Of a DNA stretch of 64,000 nt, positions 34,679-44,477 are shown piece by piece. A program made the position numbers and the translations under genes. A model generated the notes under the pieces. It ran no database searches, was not told the origin of the DNA, and worked only from the letters and a program-made list of their open reading frames with translations. Numbering within the stretch: position 1 is the stretch's first letter; the number at the start of each line of letters is the position of its first letter. Location of the stretch: positions 124,001 to 188,000 of the forward strand of contig CAKSFT010000004.1 in NCBI GenBank assembly GCA_934454145.1, written 5' to 3'. Origin of the DNA: an uncultured Clostridia bacterium. Lineage in GTDB: Bacteria > Bacillota > Clostridia > UBA1381.

Positions 34679-36073
34679 TCAATCCTCAATTTTCACACCA
34701 TAAAACAACAGCACCGGCAGATGCGTTGCATAATCAAACGGGATAATATCACGCGTATTTTTTGTCGCGCCGCAGTTGAGCACCGCGCCGGGCCCCGGTT
34801 TCCTCTCAAAACGCAGAATAATTTTGTTCCTGTCCTCAATTTTATACTCACGCACATTGACAATCCCGTCGCTGTCCTCCGCTTTTATGGCAAGGTTCTT
34901 TCCGTCGATTTGTGCCTCAAGCCTCTCATAAACATTGTCAAACACCGTCTCCACGGTGTCAGCGCCTCTGCGCTTTGCATATTTTATGTCCGGCGCGTCA
35001 CACATATATGTTTTGCCGAAAACATGATGCAGCAAGACCTTCGCCGCGCGTTCTCCCAGGCGCATATTTGACGCGGCAGAGATATGTATATGGTCGGAAT
35101 ATGACAAGTCGGAGGCAGGGATTACATACAAGTTCCTGTGCCCCCTGTTCAGCTCCCTGATTTGCTCGCGCACTGTCCCCCATTTTCTGTCCGCTTCGGC
35201 AGAAGATGGGTCGTTGCAGCAGGCAATCTGCACGACAACAAACGGAATGTTGTCATATCCCAAGTCCTCAAACATCTTTTGGCGCATAGCCAAAAATCTC
35301 TCGGCATATGTTTCGGCATCATGTGCAAAATTTGTTTCGTTGCAGCCCTGATACCATATGCATGCCGCTATTTTGCCGCCGCATTCTTTTATGCATTGAA
35401 TCATATTGCGGTAAAGCCGCCCGTCCTGACCCGGGTTCCATGCCGAAAGCGGCGAACCGCCCTGTGAAGTCTGTATAAGCCCGATGGGGTATCCCAAATC
35501 GTGTTTAAGATACTTCGCAAAAGAAAGGTACAGCGAATGACCCGTGTTTGACGTATCAAGATTTGGTTTGCCGTCCGCGCCGGTCGAATCCTGAAGCGGA
35601 TGCGCCGCCAGCGTCCACCTTCCGTTATTCTTGTATACATGCACGCCCAGCTCCGGCGGGTCGGTGATGAAATCCTTGCCATATCCCGCCGAATTGCTTT
35701 GCCCCGCAATCACATACAAGTCCCCCACACCCACATGCTGAATTATGTCTCCGCGTGTGTCCCATTCGCTCCATCTGTCCGCTTCCCCTTCGCCCAGCGA
35801 TGTGTGTATGGTATACGGCCCTCCTGCCGGGATATCCAGCTCCGTCCGCCAATGTTCCCCCGAAATCTCACACTTTCTCCACCAGATAACGGGTTCGCCG
35901 TTTTCTTCTTTGGAAACCATCACAAAGACATTCGGCACCTTTGCATAGCCTTCTTCCTTTTCGGGGTCGTGGTTCCTCACATAATGCCCCTCCAGGGTCA
36001 CCCTGGCATATCCGTTTTCCTGCTGAAAAATCTGCCAATCCGATACCCCTTTTTCGATTATCACACCAATCAT
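34679..36073 (-). CDS. Sialate O-acetylesterase-like SGNH esterase
   Basis: A 464-residue SASA-family carbohydrate esterase. Catalytic Ser lies in VIAGQSNSAGYG near 110, IWYQGCNETNF near 223 is block III with the oxyanion residue, and DLSYSDHIHISA near 318 has the Asp-x-x-His pair. No signal peptide, so it probably deacetylates imported glycans. Start ATG 36073 is 9 bases after AGGAG. It borders an area of decayed glycoside hydrolase genes, in keeping with a former glycan-use region. Confidence 0.87.
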   Translation of the reverse strand: MIGVIIEKGVSDWQIFQQENGYARVTLEGHYVRNHDPEKEEGYAKVPNVFVMVSKEENGEPVIWWRKCEISGEHWRTELDIPAGGPYTIHTSLGEGEADRWSEWDTRGDIIQHVGVGDLYVIAGQSNSAGYGKDFITDPPELGVHVYKNNGRWTLAAHPLQDSTGADGKPNLDTSNTGHSLYLSFAKYLKHDLGYPIGLIQTSQGGSPLSAWNPGQDGRLYRNMIQCIKECGGKIAACIWYQGCNETNFAHDAETYAERFLAMRQKMFEDLGYDNIPFVVVQIACCNDPSSAEADRKWGTVREQIRELNRGHRNLYVIPASDLSYSDHIHISAASNMRLGERAAKVLLHHVFGKTYMCDAPDIKYAKRRGADTVETVFDNVYERLEAQIDGKNLAIKAEDSDGIVNVREYKIEDRNKIILRFERKPGPGAVLNCGATKNTRDIIPFDYATHLPVLLFYGVKIED

Positions 36074-36110
36074 TGTCCGCATCTCCTTTTTAGAAATTTT
36101 TATATTGTTT

Positions 36111-37493
36111 TCAGTCCTCTTTTTTGTATTCACCAAATACATAACATGCTCTTCCCCTGTGTTTTGCCTCGTACAAAAGCTTGTCTGCTTCGTGCATCAA
36201 GCACTGAATGTCGGCAGGGTATTCAAAGCGGCACACGCCAATGCTGCTGCTCACCACGGAGTGCGGCAGAATCTCTCCGATTTGCGCCAAAAACAAATCA
36301 AGCCCTGTGCGCATATCCGATTCCTCGACAGATACATCGTCAATCATTGCGGCAAATTCATCACCGCCCATTCTCCCTACTATCCCACAGCCGCCAAAAA
36401 CGCGTTTCAGGGCGGCGCCAACTTCCTTAAGCACATTGTCGCCCGTTGCATGGCCCATTGTGTCGTTTATTGTTTTAAAATTATCCACGTCCAAAAACAG
36501 AAACCACCCTTTGCGCGGCGGCCCTTCCCTGCGGTCGCGGTGCGCCTTTTCGCAGCACTGCAAAAATATTCTGCGCCCCATCACTCCCGTGATGACGTCC
36601 AGTTCTCCCAAAAATTTCTGATATGTTATATACTTGTATCCCGAAAGCAAAACGATTATTGAAATGATATTCAGCGAAAGCACCGCAAGCATAAATTGTA
36701 TCTGCAAATGTATAAGGTCTGTACTTACAGCGTCAGAAACAGCAATTCCATGCCTTCTCAGCATGTATGACGCACGCTGCGAAAAATAAATCGCCGCCAT
36801 GACCGTCATTCCAAAAATAAAAACGGTAAATAACAAAAGATAAATGTTCTTTTTCTTTTTGTTGGCATACGGGACACTGTCGGAATTGTCAATGCCTGCT
36901 TTGAATTCTTTGACAAACCGGCTGTTGTGCAAAGCCCACAGCCCCTCCACAATACATATGCATACCACCACCTGCAGGATATGCCTGCCATCGGGCGGAA
37001 ACAACCTTGACAAGCCGCCTCCGACACCCGGGAACAGCGCCCCCATCGCCCCATAAACAAGCAATGAATAAATCTCCAGCGAAACCGCCGTGGCGACACC
37101 AATCCACAGCCGGGCATGCTTCTGCTTTTTTGCCGCAAAAAACAACAGCCCCGCCAAGATGCCAAACAAAGTCCGCGTCCCGACCGCAAGAAAAAAACTG
37201 CTTATCGGCTGTCCGCTCAGAAACGGCGAAAAAATCATATCGGCAGGCATGACATAAAACGCCGTAGCCTTGTACATACTTGCAAGCCCAAAAACAAGCC
37301 CGAGCACAGCAGACTGCACCATCCCCAAAAGGCATGCCGCAATCAGAATCGGGACATACGCAAAGGTAAGCGAAATCGGCGGCACATGGATATACCCCAA
37401 AAATGTGAATGACATCAAAAGTTCTGCCGCCGCCAAAACCACAAAAACATATACATCAAAAGATGACAATTTTCTGCCTGTTCTCATGTTCAT
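36111..37493 (-). CDS. Membrane diguanylate cyclase with ECF S-component-like sensor
   Basis: A 460-residue protein. The first ~180 residues form about six helices and resemble the S component of ECF transporters (PPISLTFAYVPILIAACLLGMVQS and GLVFGLASMYKA). Two more helices follow near 220-310, then a GGDEF domain: FLDVDNFKTINDTMGHATGDNVL and GRMGGDEFAAM with an intact GGDEF site. No RxxD inhibitory site is seen at the usual position. It probably makes c-di-GMP in response to a membrane-borne or small-ligand signal. No EAL gene is in the window. Confidence 0.85.
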   Translation of the reverse strand: MNMRTGRKLSSFDVYVFVVLAAAELLMSFTFLGYIHVPPISLTFAYVPILIAACLLGMVQSAVLGLVFGLASMYKATAFYVMPADMIFSPFLSGQPISSFFLAVGTRTLFGILAGLLFFAAKKQKHARLWIGVATAVSLEIYSLLVYGAMGALFPGVGGGLSRLFPPDGRHILQVVVCICIVEGLWALHNSRFVKEFKAGIDNSDSVPYANKKKKNIYLLLFTVFIFGMTVMAAIYFSQRASYMLRRHGIAVSDAVSTDLIHLQIQFMLAVLSLNIISIIVLLSGYKYITYQKFLGELDVITGVMGRRIFLQCCEKAHRDRREGPPRKGWFLFLDVDNFKTINDTMGHATGDNVLKEVGAALKRVFGGCGIVGRMGGDEFAAMIDDVSVEESDMRTGLDLFLAQIGEILPHSVVSSSIGVCRFEYPADIQCLMHEADKLLYEAKHRGRACYVFGEYKKED

Positions 37494-37612
37494 AAACCAT
37501 ATCACCCCGTCCTTTATTGCAGCATTTTGAATCTTTTTACATACAAATCCAATTATACACAAATGCGCACAAAATTTCAATAGTTTTGCCAAATAAATAT
37601 TTATACAAAAAC

Positions 37613-37658
37613 CGCCCGAAGTTTGATATGCCCCCGGGGACAATCAAATCGGGCGGTT
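37613..37658 (-). terminator. Terminator downstream of the DUF4234/SHOCT gene
   Basis: AAACCGCCCGA-TTTGAT pairs with ATCAAAC-TTCGGGCGGTTT around a CCCCGGGGG loop; T-rich on the - strand. Confidence 0.7.
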
Positions 37659-37666
37659 TATTATTT

Positions 37667-38172
37667 TTATAAATTCAGCAATTCCGACTTCTTTTTGTCG
37701 TATTCCTCTTGAGTTATTGCCTGACAATCCAGCAATTCCTTGTATCTCTTCAATTCATTCGGTACATCCGGCTCTTTTGCTGTTTTCTTTTTTGTGCCGA
37801 CATTGTCCAACACCTTAAACACCACACCGTTGTCACCCACAATCTGATTGATTTTGTCCTGTATAATCATCGGCGGAATAATCGGCAGAAACAACTGGAG
37901 TATCAGACAAAGCGCCGCCGTGTTTGACGGGACTCCCCTCTTTGCCACAACCACATCGCCGTGCTGTATGTCCAGTACAGAGAATGAAACGGCACAATGA
38001 AGGACAACAGCGTCTGCAAAAATGCATTTCTCTTCTTCTCGTCCGAAACCCTGTTCATCACACGCGTCGAGTGGAACACCCAACAAGTTTGGTAAAATAT
38101 TGGCAAAATCAAGAGCAGCACAATATGCAATGCCATATTCAGATACCCTTCGCCTTTATATTTGTGGGGCAT
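37667..38172 (-). pseudogene. DUF4234/SHOCT membrane protein gene with a frameshift
   Basis: Two frames make one protein. Frame 1 (from ATG 38172, after GGGG) gives YLNMALHIVLLLILPIFYQ, the DUF4234 start, through SLYWTYSTAMWLWQRGE. Frame 2 takes over at GVPSNTAALCLILQLFLPIIPPMIIQ and ends in a SHOCT domain (RYKELLDCQAITQEEYDKKKSELL). The switch needs a -1 shift at AGAGGGGAG near 37934. One extra G in the run would explain it. Sequencing error, recent mutation or programmed slippage are all possible. Confidence 0.75.
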
Positions 38173-38271
38173 AAACAACCCCCTTTTCAACTGTTTTTTG
38201 CATGAATGATATAAAATCCGCCATTTTTTGTCTTTGGGACAAATTTTACGGTTTCCAAAAATAAAAGAGTT

Positions 38272-39118
38272 TTATATGATAACTATAAACCCAAACGGAG
38301 GAAGAGTTATCTTCCCCGAAACCTGTTTCCCGGCAATTATGCCGTTGTATGTCCTGTCAAGAATGATGTCACATTCCTTGTCATTAAAGTTCTCCACAAA
38401 GTAATACACCTTCTCGCCGGTCCCCCTTGTCTGCACTGTCATGCCCGCCGGGAACTTTATTTTGCATGCCGATATCTTTGCGTCTTCAAGAATCAGGTCA
38501 TAAATATCCCCCAGGAAATCGCCGCCGTCACGGGCGCCGATATAGTATGCCGTTCCCTCTTTATAATTATTTTTTGCCGCACAGCACTTGCCCCAATAAT
38601 GATTGCTCCCATATACGGCAATGCTTTTTGCGGTTGTTGTCTTTATGATGTCCATATAATCCACAGCGTCATAAAATTTGCTGCCAAAAACAACCTCTGC
38701 CTTCTCGCCCCCACAGGCTGTTTCCATTTCCTCAACTCTCAAGCCGAATATATCCTTAAGCCTGCCGCCGGGGACCCCCCCGAGATAACACAGGTTTGAT
38801 TCATCCACATATCCAAGGGTGTATGTCCCGACAAATACACCGCCGTTTGCGACATACCTTTCTATCTTGTCAATCATTTCTTCGGATATTTCGTGAAGCA
38901 TCGGCGCGACGATTATCTTATACGGCGAGAACTCCCTGTCGGGGCAAATCACATCACAATTTATGCCTCTTTTCCAAAACTGCTTATAATGTTCGATACA
39001 GGTTTCTTCATACTTTTTGTCACCGTTTTGCCACCCCCACATAACATCAAGCGACCACTTGTTGTCATAGTCAAACAAAACCGCCGCGGCGCTTACCTTG
39101 TCACTGCACATTTTTCCC
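38272..39118 (-). pseudogene. GH42 beta-galactosidase, C-terminal fragment
   Basis: About 285 residues matching the GH42 trimerisation domain and C-terminal beta domain: SAAAVLFDYDNKWSLDVMWG with IEHYKQFWKRGINCDVI, then MLHEISEEMIDKIERYVANGGVFVGTY and the terminal GKITLPPFGFIVI. The catalytic barrel of ~400 residues is absent. Its 5' end is joined directly to a GH95 fragment near 39110, so the piece looks like the product of a deletion fusing two neighbouring hydrolase genes. Confidence 0.82.
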
Positions 39119-40606
39119 CGTTGTATATAAACACATTTTCCGGCGAAGTCGACGGGCACGTTGTGAATTTTCCATTCTCATCTTTGTACATCCAGTCCTC
39201 CAAGAAGTCCGCTGCGCCTTCAAAAACAAAGCAATATTCCTCCAGAAATTTTATGTCCCTCGTGTGCAGATAATGCTCCCATATGTGCCTTACACCCCAG
39301 AAGCCTCCCATCTGCCAAAATCCCCATAAAACTCCCTTTGTTGCCTCGACATTAAATCTCCAAATGTCGCTGTTGTGCCATGACGACCAGCCTCTGAGCC
39401 CAAAAACATTGCCCTTGTGTGCAAATTCCTTAAGCATCTCCAAAAAAGGCATGTGACACTCCGGCAAATTGTATGTTTCCGTCGGCCAATAGTTCATCTG
39501 TGTGTTGATATTCATTGTATAGTTGCTGTGCCAGCACGGCATCATCTTGTCATTCCATATCCCCTGCAATGTTGATGGCTGTGTGCCCGGCATTGAAGAA
39601 GAGATTGTAAGATACCTGTCGAAATCAAACAGCAAAACCACAAGCCCGTCGTCCACCGCCCCTTTTCCGGCGTTTGCGATTCTCTCATCGGTCGGGAGAC
39701 AGCCAAAGTCCTCACCGTCTATTTCAAGTTCCACACGGTCAAAATACTTTTTATACTCGTTTATATGTCTTGACTTCAATTTCTCATAGTCCATGCCCGA
39801 CACGGTGCCAATGCAGTCCATGCACAGCTTTTTGCAATCTCTGCCTTGGGTCACAGGCATTTTATCATAACCGTTAAAGCTTGTCTTTATCGAAAAAATC
39901 AGAGTGATGTCCTTTTGGTTGTCAACCCTTGTCGAATTTGCGCTTGTGCACACCTGTTCCTTGTTCAGCGGCTTTAAGCATGAGCAAAACCGAATGCTTT
40001 CCTCCTCACCGTATTCAATTTCGTTATAATACATGGTTGTAACTGTGGGGCATCTCCCCTCGCACATCAAAATATTGTCATTTTCTTTGCATGCCTTGTG
40101 CTCAAGTTCAACCGCCTGATATGCATGTACGCTGATTTTTTCTTTGCTTTTTATGTTCACAACCATTATGTCGTCCTTTAGCGACACAAAGGTTTCTTTT
40201 ACAACAGGATTGGAGTTAAGCTTAAATTTTGTCGTGACAATTGCGTTCTCAAAGTCAAGGCTTCTTTCATAATCTGATATTTCTGCCTTTTCGGTCACAA
40301 TGTCAACATAAATATTCCCATAATTCAGATAAGCCTCCGACGCAAGACCGGACATAATTTCGGAGGTTTTCAGCGTGGCTTCATGATATTTTTTTCATTT
40401 ACAAGCCTTCTGATTTCTTCAATCTCTTTGATAGAATGTTTATAGTCCGATTTGTTTGGATATCCCGACCAAAATGTGTCTTCATTGACCTGTATTTTGT
40501 CATTTACCGCCCCCGAAAACACCATGGCACCAATCCGCCCGTTCCCCAGCGGCAGTCCTTCCTCCCACACCGATGCGGGTTTTTTATACCAAATCCTCTT
40601 TTTCAT
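39093..40606 (-). pseudogene. GH95 alpha-L-fucosidase, frameshifted and truncated
   Basis: Reads from ATG 40606 (after AGGAG): KKRIWYKKPASVWEEGLPLG, typical GH95 N-terminus. The frame breaks at 40388-40394 in an A7 run; adding one A restores EKKYHEATLKTSEIM, the family's KYxEA pattern. The second frame holds SNYTMNINTQMNYWP (Asn substrate residues) and TTCPSTSPEN (the general-acid Glu region). It stops after EKCAVTR, so ~250 residues with the catalytic Asp base are gone. Non-functional unless repaired. Confidence 0.85.
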
Positions 40607-40622
40607 ATATGACTGACTCCTT

Positions 40623-41033
40623 TTATTGTTCAATGGTGTTTACCTTCATCATATCCTCAGCAGTGATTCCCGTGGAATAGCTTTCCATGGCATCAATCAG
40701 CACACCTGTATTCACATCGGCAAAGCGATTTCCCGATATAACATTATATTTCGGCATATACGGCTCATCTTCGCAAATGTTGTACAAATTTGGATATTTT
40801 CTGTACACTTCCGACTGATACGGGATATTCTGCGACACATTAAGCAATGTGTCAAGCGGTGTCACCCCGGCGGATTTTGCCATTCCTCTCACAGCAAGAT
40901 GAGGGCAGTTATATATTGTACTGTTTTTCAGCGTGTTGCCCACACCGGAAATGTGGACGGCACCGGCATATGTTTTTTCCAGTCTGCCAAAATTATAAAA
41001 ACGGCAATTGTCCACGACATTGTTTGCCGGCAT
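40623..41033 (-). pseudogene. Right-handed beta-helix protein fragment
   Basis: 137 codons resembling the last coils of a parallel beta-helix (pectate-lyase-like) protein: NNVVDNCRFYNFGRLEKTYAGAVHISGVGNTLKNSTIYNCPHLAV, then YNVISGNRFADVNTGV. It has no signal peptide or first coils; no ribosome site precedes it. It is the third broken glycan-related gene in a row, upstream of the GH95 remnant on the same strand. Confidence 0.65.
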
Positions 41034-41115
41034 ACATACAGTATAGCAGAAACAAACCTACTTGCACACTTCAAAAATATTATGGGGATACTTCAATTTA
41101 ATAAAACAGGACATT

Positions 41116-41148
41116 GAAAAAGCACTATCCGTAAAAGATAGTGCTTAT
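41116..41148 (-). terminator. Probable lysS terminator
   Basis: AAGCACTATC (41120-41129) with GATAGTGCTT (41137-41146); on the - strand it is followed by TTTTTC. It lies about 125 bp past the lysS stop. The remaining 41034-41273 gap is AT-rich with nothing recognised. Confidence 0.75.
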
Positions 41149-41273
41149 TTCGTACTATATCGTGTGCTTTTAAATAAATTTTTTGGTAAATAATTTGGTA
41201 AATCTATATTTCTATTGTTACAAAAACACAAGATGTTGTTATAAATAACCCTCTCAAAACCATATATGGTGGA

Positions 41274-42812
41274 TTATTTATCAAGTGGCTTCATCGTCGG
41301 GAACAGCAGTACATCACGTATGGCAGGGGAATCGGTGAGAAGCATGCACATACGGTCAATGCCAAAGCCGATGCCGCCCGTCGGGGGCATGCCTATTTCC
41401 AGAGCACGCATAAAGTCCTCGTCCGTCGTATTTGCCTCCTCATCTCCCTGTGCAAGCAATTCCTCCTGTGCCTTAAAGCGCTCTCTCTGGTCAATCGGGT
41501 CATTAAGCTCGGAGTACGCATTCGCCATTTCCCAGCCGTTCATGAAAAATTCAAAACGCTCCACATATTCCGGGTTCTCCGGCTTTTTCTTGGTAAGCGG
41601 CGAAATTTCAATGGGGTGATCCATAACAAATGTCGGCTGAACAAGGTGCTCTTCCGCATATTCTTCGAAGAACAGATTAAGAATATCGCCCTTTTTATGC
41701 CTTTTCTCATATGCAATATGGTGTTCGTCGGCAACCTTCTGCGCCTCTTCAAGCGTGTGGATTTCGCCAAAGTCAACGCCTGCATATTTTTTGACCGCGT
41801 CAACCATCGTTATGCGCTCAAAAGGCTTGCCCAAATCCATCTCTATCCCGTTATAAACAATCTTTGTTGTCCCCAGCACCTCTTGTGCGACATGCCTGTA
41901 CAGATTTTCGGTAAGATCCATCATGCCGTGATAATCCGTATATGCCTGATACAGCTCCATAAGCGTAAATTCCGGATTATGACGTGTGTCAAGTCCTTCG
42001 TTTCTGAAAACTCTTCCGATTTCATAAACCTTGTCAAAACCGCCGACGATCAAACGTTTCAGATAAAGTTCAAGCGAGATGCGCAGCTTGAAATCCTCGT
42101 CCAAAGCATTGAAATGTGTTTCAAAAGGTCTTGCCGAAGCGCCGCCCGCGTTTGAAACAAGCATCGGTGTTTCCACCTCAAGAAAGTCACGGGCATTCAG
42201 ATATCCGCGGATTGACGCAATGATTTTTGAACGGTTGATAAACGTCTTTTTGACATCGCTGTTCATAATGAGGTCTATATATCTCTGGCGGTATCTGAGG
42301 TCGGTGTCGGTCATGCCGTGAAACTTTTCCGGAAGAGGAAGAAGTGATTTTGAAAGGAGCACAATTTTGTCAACGCGCACCGAAACTTCCCCGGTCTGGG
42401 TTGTAAAAACCTCGCCCTCTGCGCCGATAATATCGCCTATATCGTATTTCTTAAAGATTGCATATTCTTCGTCCCCGAGTATATCCTTCTTCACAAAAAG
42501 CTGAATCTGTCCGCTTATATCGGCAATGTGGCAAAAACCGACTTTTCCCATGCCGCGCTTTGACATAACTCTCCCGGCAACCTTTACACGCTGTCCGTCC
42601 AGAGGCGAAATCTTTGCCACAACCTGCTTTTCTTCACCTCGCACAATGACGGTTCTCTCTTCTGTGGTGCAGTTTTCACAGATATCCTCCGCAATATGCG
42701 TTCTTTCATATTTTGTAATCTCAAAAGGGTCTCTCCCCATTTCCTGCAGTTCCGAAAGCTTGTCCCTTCTTATCTGCAAAAGCTCCGACAAACGGTTCTC
42801 ATTGTTTTCCAT
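41274..42812 (-). CDS. lysS: Lysyl-tRNA synthetase (class II)
   Basis: A 512-residue class II LysRS: N-terminal OB domain (VKVAGRVMSKRGMGKVGFCHIADISGQIQLF near 80), motif 2 GRVFRNEGLDTRHNPEFTLMELYQAY near 260 and motif 3 GIGFGIDRMCMLLTD near 480. It charges tRNA-Lys. Start ATG 42812 follows GGAAGGAAAG. An internally deleted R1 repeat occupies the space upstream. Confidence 0.96.
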   Translation of the reverse strand: MENNENRLSELLQIRRDKLSELQEMGRDPFEITKYERTHIAEDICENCTTEERTVIVRGEEKQVVAKISPLDGQRVKVAGRVMSKRGMGKVGFCHIADISGQIQLFVKKDILGDEEYAIFKKYDIGDIIGAEGEVFTTQTGEVSVRVDKIVLLSKSLLPLPEKFHGMTDTDLRYRQRYIDLIMNSDVKKTFINRSKIIASIRGYLNARDFLEVETPMLVSNAGGASARPFETHFNALDEDFKLRISLELYLKRLIVGGFDKVYEIGRVFRNEGLDTRHNPEFTLMELYQAYTDYHGMMDLTENLYRHVAQEVLGTTKIVYNGIEMDLGKPFERITMVDAVKKYAGVDFGEIHTLEEAQKVADEHHIAYEKRHKKGDILNLFFEEYAEEHLVQPTFVMDHPIEISPLTKKKPENPEYVERFEFFMNGWEMANAYSELNDPIDQRERFKAQEELLAQGDEEANTTDEDFMRALEIGMPPTGGIGFGIDRMCMLLTDSPAIRDVLLFPTMKPLDK

Positions 42813-42845
42813 GTTTGGTTTCTTTCCTTCCGTATATTTATTTAT

Positions 42846-42996
42846 AGGTAATTGTAAGACTGATGTTTTACAATTAAAATGCTGATGTAAAAATGACGGC
42901 ATGCGCATCATTTTTGATTACAAATCAGGGGTTGGCACCCCCGATACTCTACATAAGAACAGATGATAATTGCAAAATTTACATTTTACAATTACT
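42846..42996 (-). mobile_element. R1 element, internally deleted copy
   Basis: About 151 bp in the opposite orientation. Both ends (AGGTAATTGTAAGAC and TTTTACAATTACT) and the central TATCGGGGGTGCCAACCCC and AAAAATGA..TCATTTTTA parts are kept, but ~60 bp of the right interior is missing. It fills the whole space between the lipoprotein gene and lysS, so it is probably transcribed as part of the lysS leader. Confidence 0.75.
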
Positions 42997-43002
42997 TATA
43001 TA

Positions 43003-43632
43003 TTATTTATTCAGCGGTGTGATTTTGACACCGATGCACATATCATCTTTTCTTGCCATGACAGCCCTTATCTCGGTCGTGTCCGTTTTCCATACCCTTC
43101 TGAAAAGTATGTTCCCCTGTCCCAGAAGTTTTGCCTTTTCGGCTTTGTCGTCGGTTTCCTTGCCGGCTGCAAACTCAACGTCATCGCTCACCGGCTCGCC
43201 AAATCTTTTGGTGTATATCGCCGAAAGCGCGTCATAGTCTGCCAGATACTGTGTTTTGTCCGCATACTCTTCATCAGGCTTTATGAAATATGTTGCCTGT
43301 GAAAGCTTGGAATCGGTAAACTCATACTCCGCGTCCGAGGCAAACCCTTCTATGCGCACCCTCTCATACCGGATTGTATTGTCGCCCACCTTGGAATAAC
43401 CCCCGCCGTGCACATTTACCACATCTTCAAGCGGCATGCCCCATTGGAAGTTGCCAAAGTCACATTCTTCCTCGGGGAGTATCGGCTTGGCTGTTTCCCT
43501 GTCCCCCGTTTCAAAATTCTGTTCATTAAAGCCCCTGTCGCCGATTCTTTCGTTTTCGGTGTTTTCTTCAGTCTTTCCGCCGCACGAAGCAAGCATAAGC
43601 ACTGCTGAAAGTATTATAAGCAATTTTTTCAT
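43003..43632 (-). CDS. Lipoprotein of unknown function
   Basis: A 209-residue secreted lipoprotein: MKKLLIILSAVLMLASCGG signal with lipobox LASC, an acidic linker, then a domain with ECDFGNFQWGMPLEDVVNVHG and DALSAIYTKRFGEPVSDDVEF. The FGxxxWGMxxxxV start recalls small extracellular domains seen in many Firmicutes lipoproteins. Start ATG 43632 after GGAGGAAAT. No recognised function. Confidence 0.8.
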   Translation of the reverse strand: MKKLLIILSAVLMLASCGGKTEENTENERIGDRGFNEQNFETGDRETAKPILPEEECDFGNFQWGMPLEDVVNVHGGGYSKVGDNTIRYERVRIEGFASDAEYEFTDSKLSQATYFIKPDEEYADKTQYLADYDALSAIYTKRFGEPVSDDVEFAAGKETDDKAEKAKLLGQGNILFRRVWKTDTTEIRAVMARKDDMCIGVKITPLNK

Positions 43633-43765
43633 ATTTCCTCCGTTCCGCCGCAGATTGTGCGGCACAAATTTAAAAATATGCAACATTATTGATTTTCTGT
43701 CATACAAACAATTATACTAAATTTTTGCCAAAAAATCAAGACAAATCTTATACTAAATACATTTT

Positions 43766-44470
43766 TTATTTTCCGCGGCACATTTTGCCAAAGGAAACCT
43801 CCGCCGCCTCCGGCTCACGGTTGCAAAAAAGACGGTATACAGGGACTTCGGTTATGAGTGCGTCAAGAATGTCCAAAAGTGCCGCTATGCCTGCGGCTGT
43901 CTTTGGACGTGAGGTCTGCTCCATAAGCTTTGCCGCGGCGGCATGGGCAGATACACGCTCTATTTTATTCTCTTCACCGCGCTCCAGTATGCATATGCCC
44001 TCAATCGGCACATGTATATTGCTGTTTACGCCTTCTTTTCCGCACCACGGCGTCCCATAAACATGGAATCTCCCTTCAAAGCGGCGCACAATCGGCTTGT
44101 CGCCGTTTACCACAACCGCCCTGTCCCCAAACTTTTCCTGCCACAGCCTTATGTGCGTGGTCTTGCCTGTGCCGCTGAGTGCCGTGAAAAGATAACCCTT
44201 GCCGTCCACGGCAATCGCCGCCGAATGTATAAGCATTGCCCCAAATTCCACGCCCTTTCGGCATATTTCGCGGTATATGCACAGATTCTCGCTGTAGCCC
44301 TCCGGCATGGACGGATACTTCGCCGCCTCTTCCTCCAGCGCTTTTTTGCTGCACTGCACAGAGAAATCCGCCGCCTTATCACCGCAATATTCATACGCCG
44401 CGCACATTTTGCGCGTATAGCTGCATACATCTCCGATATCAATTATCAGTCCGGCAAGTCCCAGTTTCAT
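43766..44470 (-). CDS. HPrK-like ATP-binding protein (second paralog)
   Basis: A 234-residue homolog of the protein at 6292-6999, sharing the order IHSAAIAVDGKGYLFT, ALSGTGKTTHIRLW (Walker A near 102), VVNGDKPIVR and VYGTPWCGKEG. The true HprK N-terminal domain is missing. No peptidase partner is adjacent here. Start ATG 44470, not the longer frame, since GGAG lies 9 bases upstream and follows leader copy D. That two paralogs lie downstream of the same kind of leader (directly, or in the same operon) suggests shared control. Confidence 0.82.
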   Translation of the reverse strand: MKLGLAGLIIDIGDVCSYTRKMCAAYEYCGDKAADFSVQCSKKALEEEAAKYPSMPEGYSENLCIYREICRKGVEFGAMLIHSAAIAVDGKGYLFTALSGTGKTTHIRLWQEKFGDRAVVVNGDKPIVRRFEGRFHVYGTPWCGKEGVNSNIHVPIEGICILERGEENKIERVSAHAAAAKLMEQTSRPKTAAGIAALLDILDALITEVPVYRLFCNREPEAAEVSFGKMCRGK

Positions 44471-44477
44471 AAAAAAA

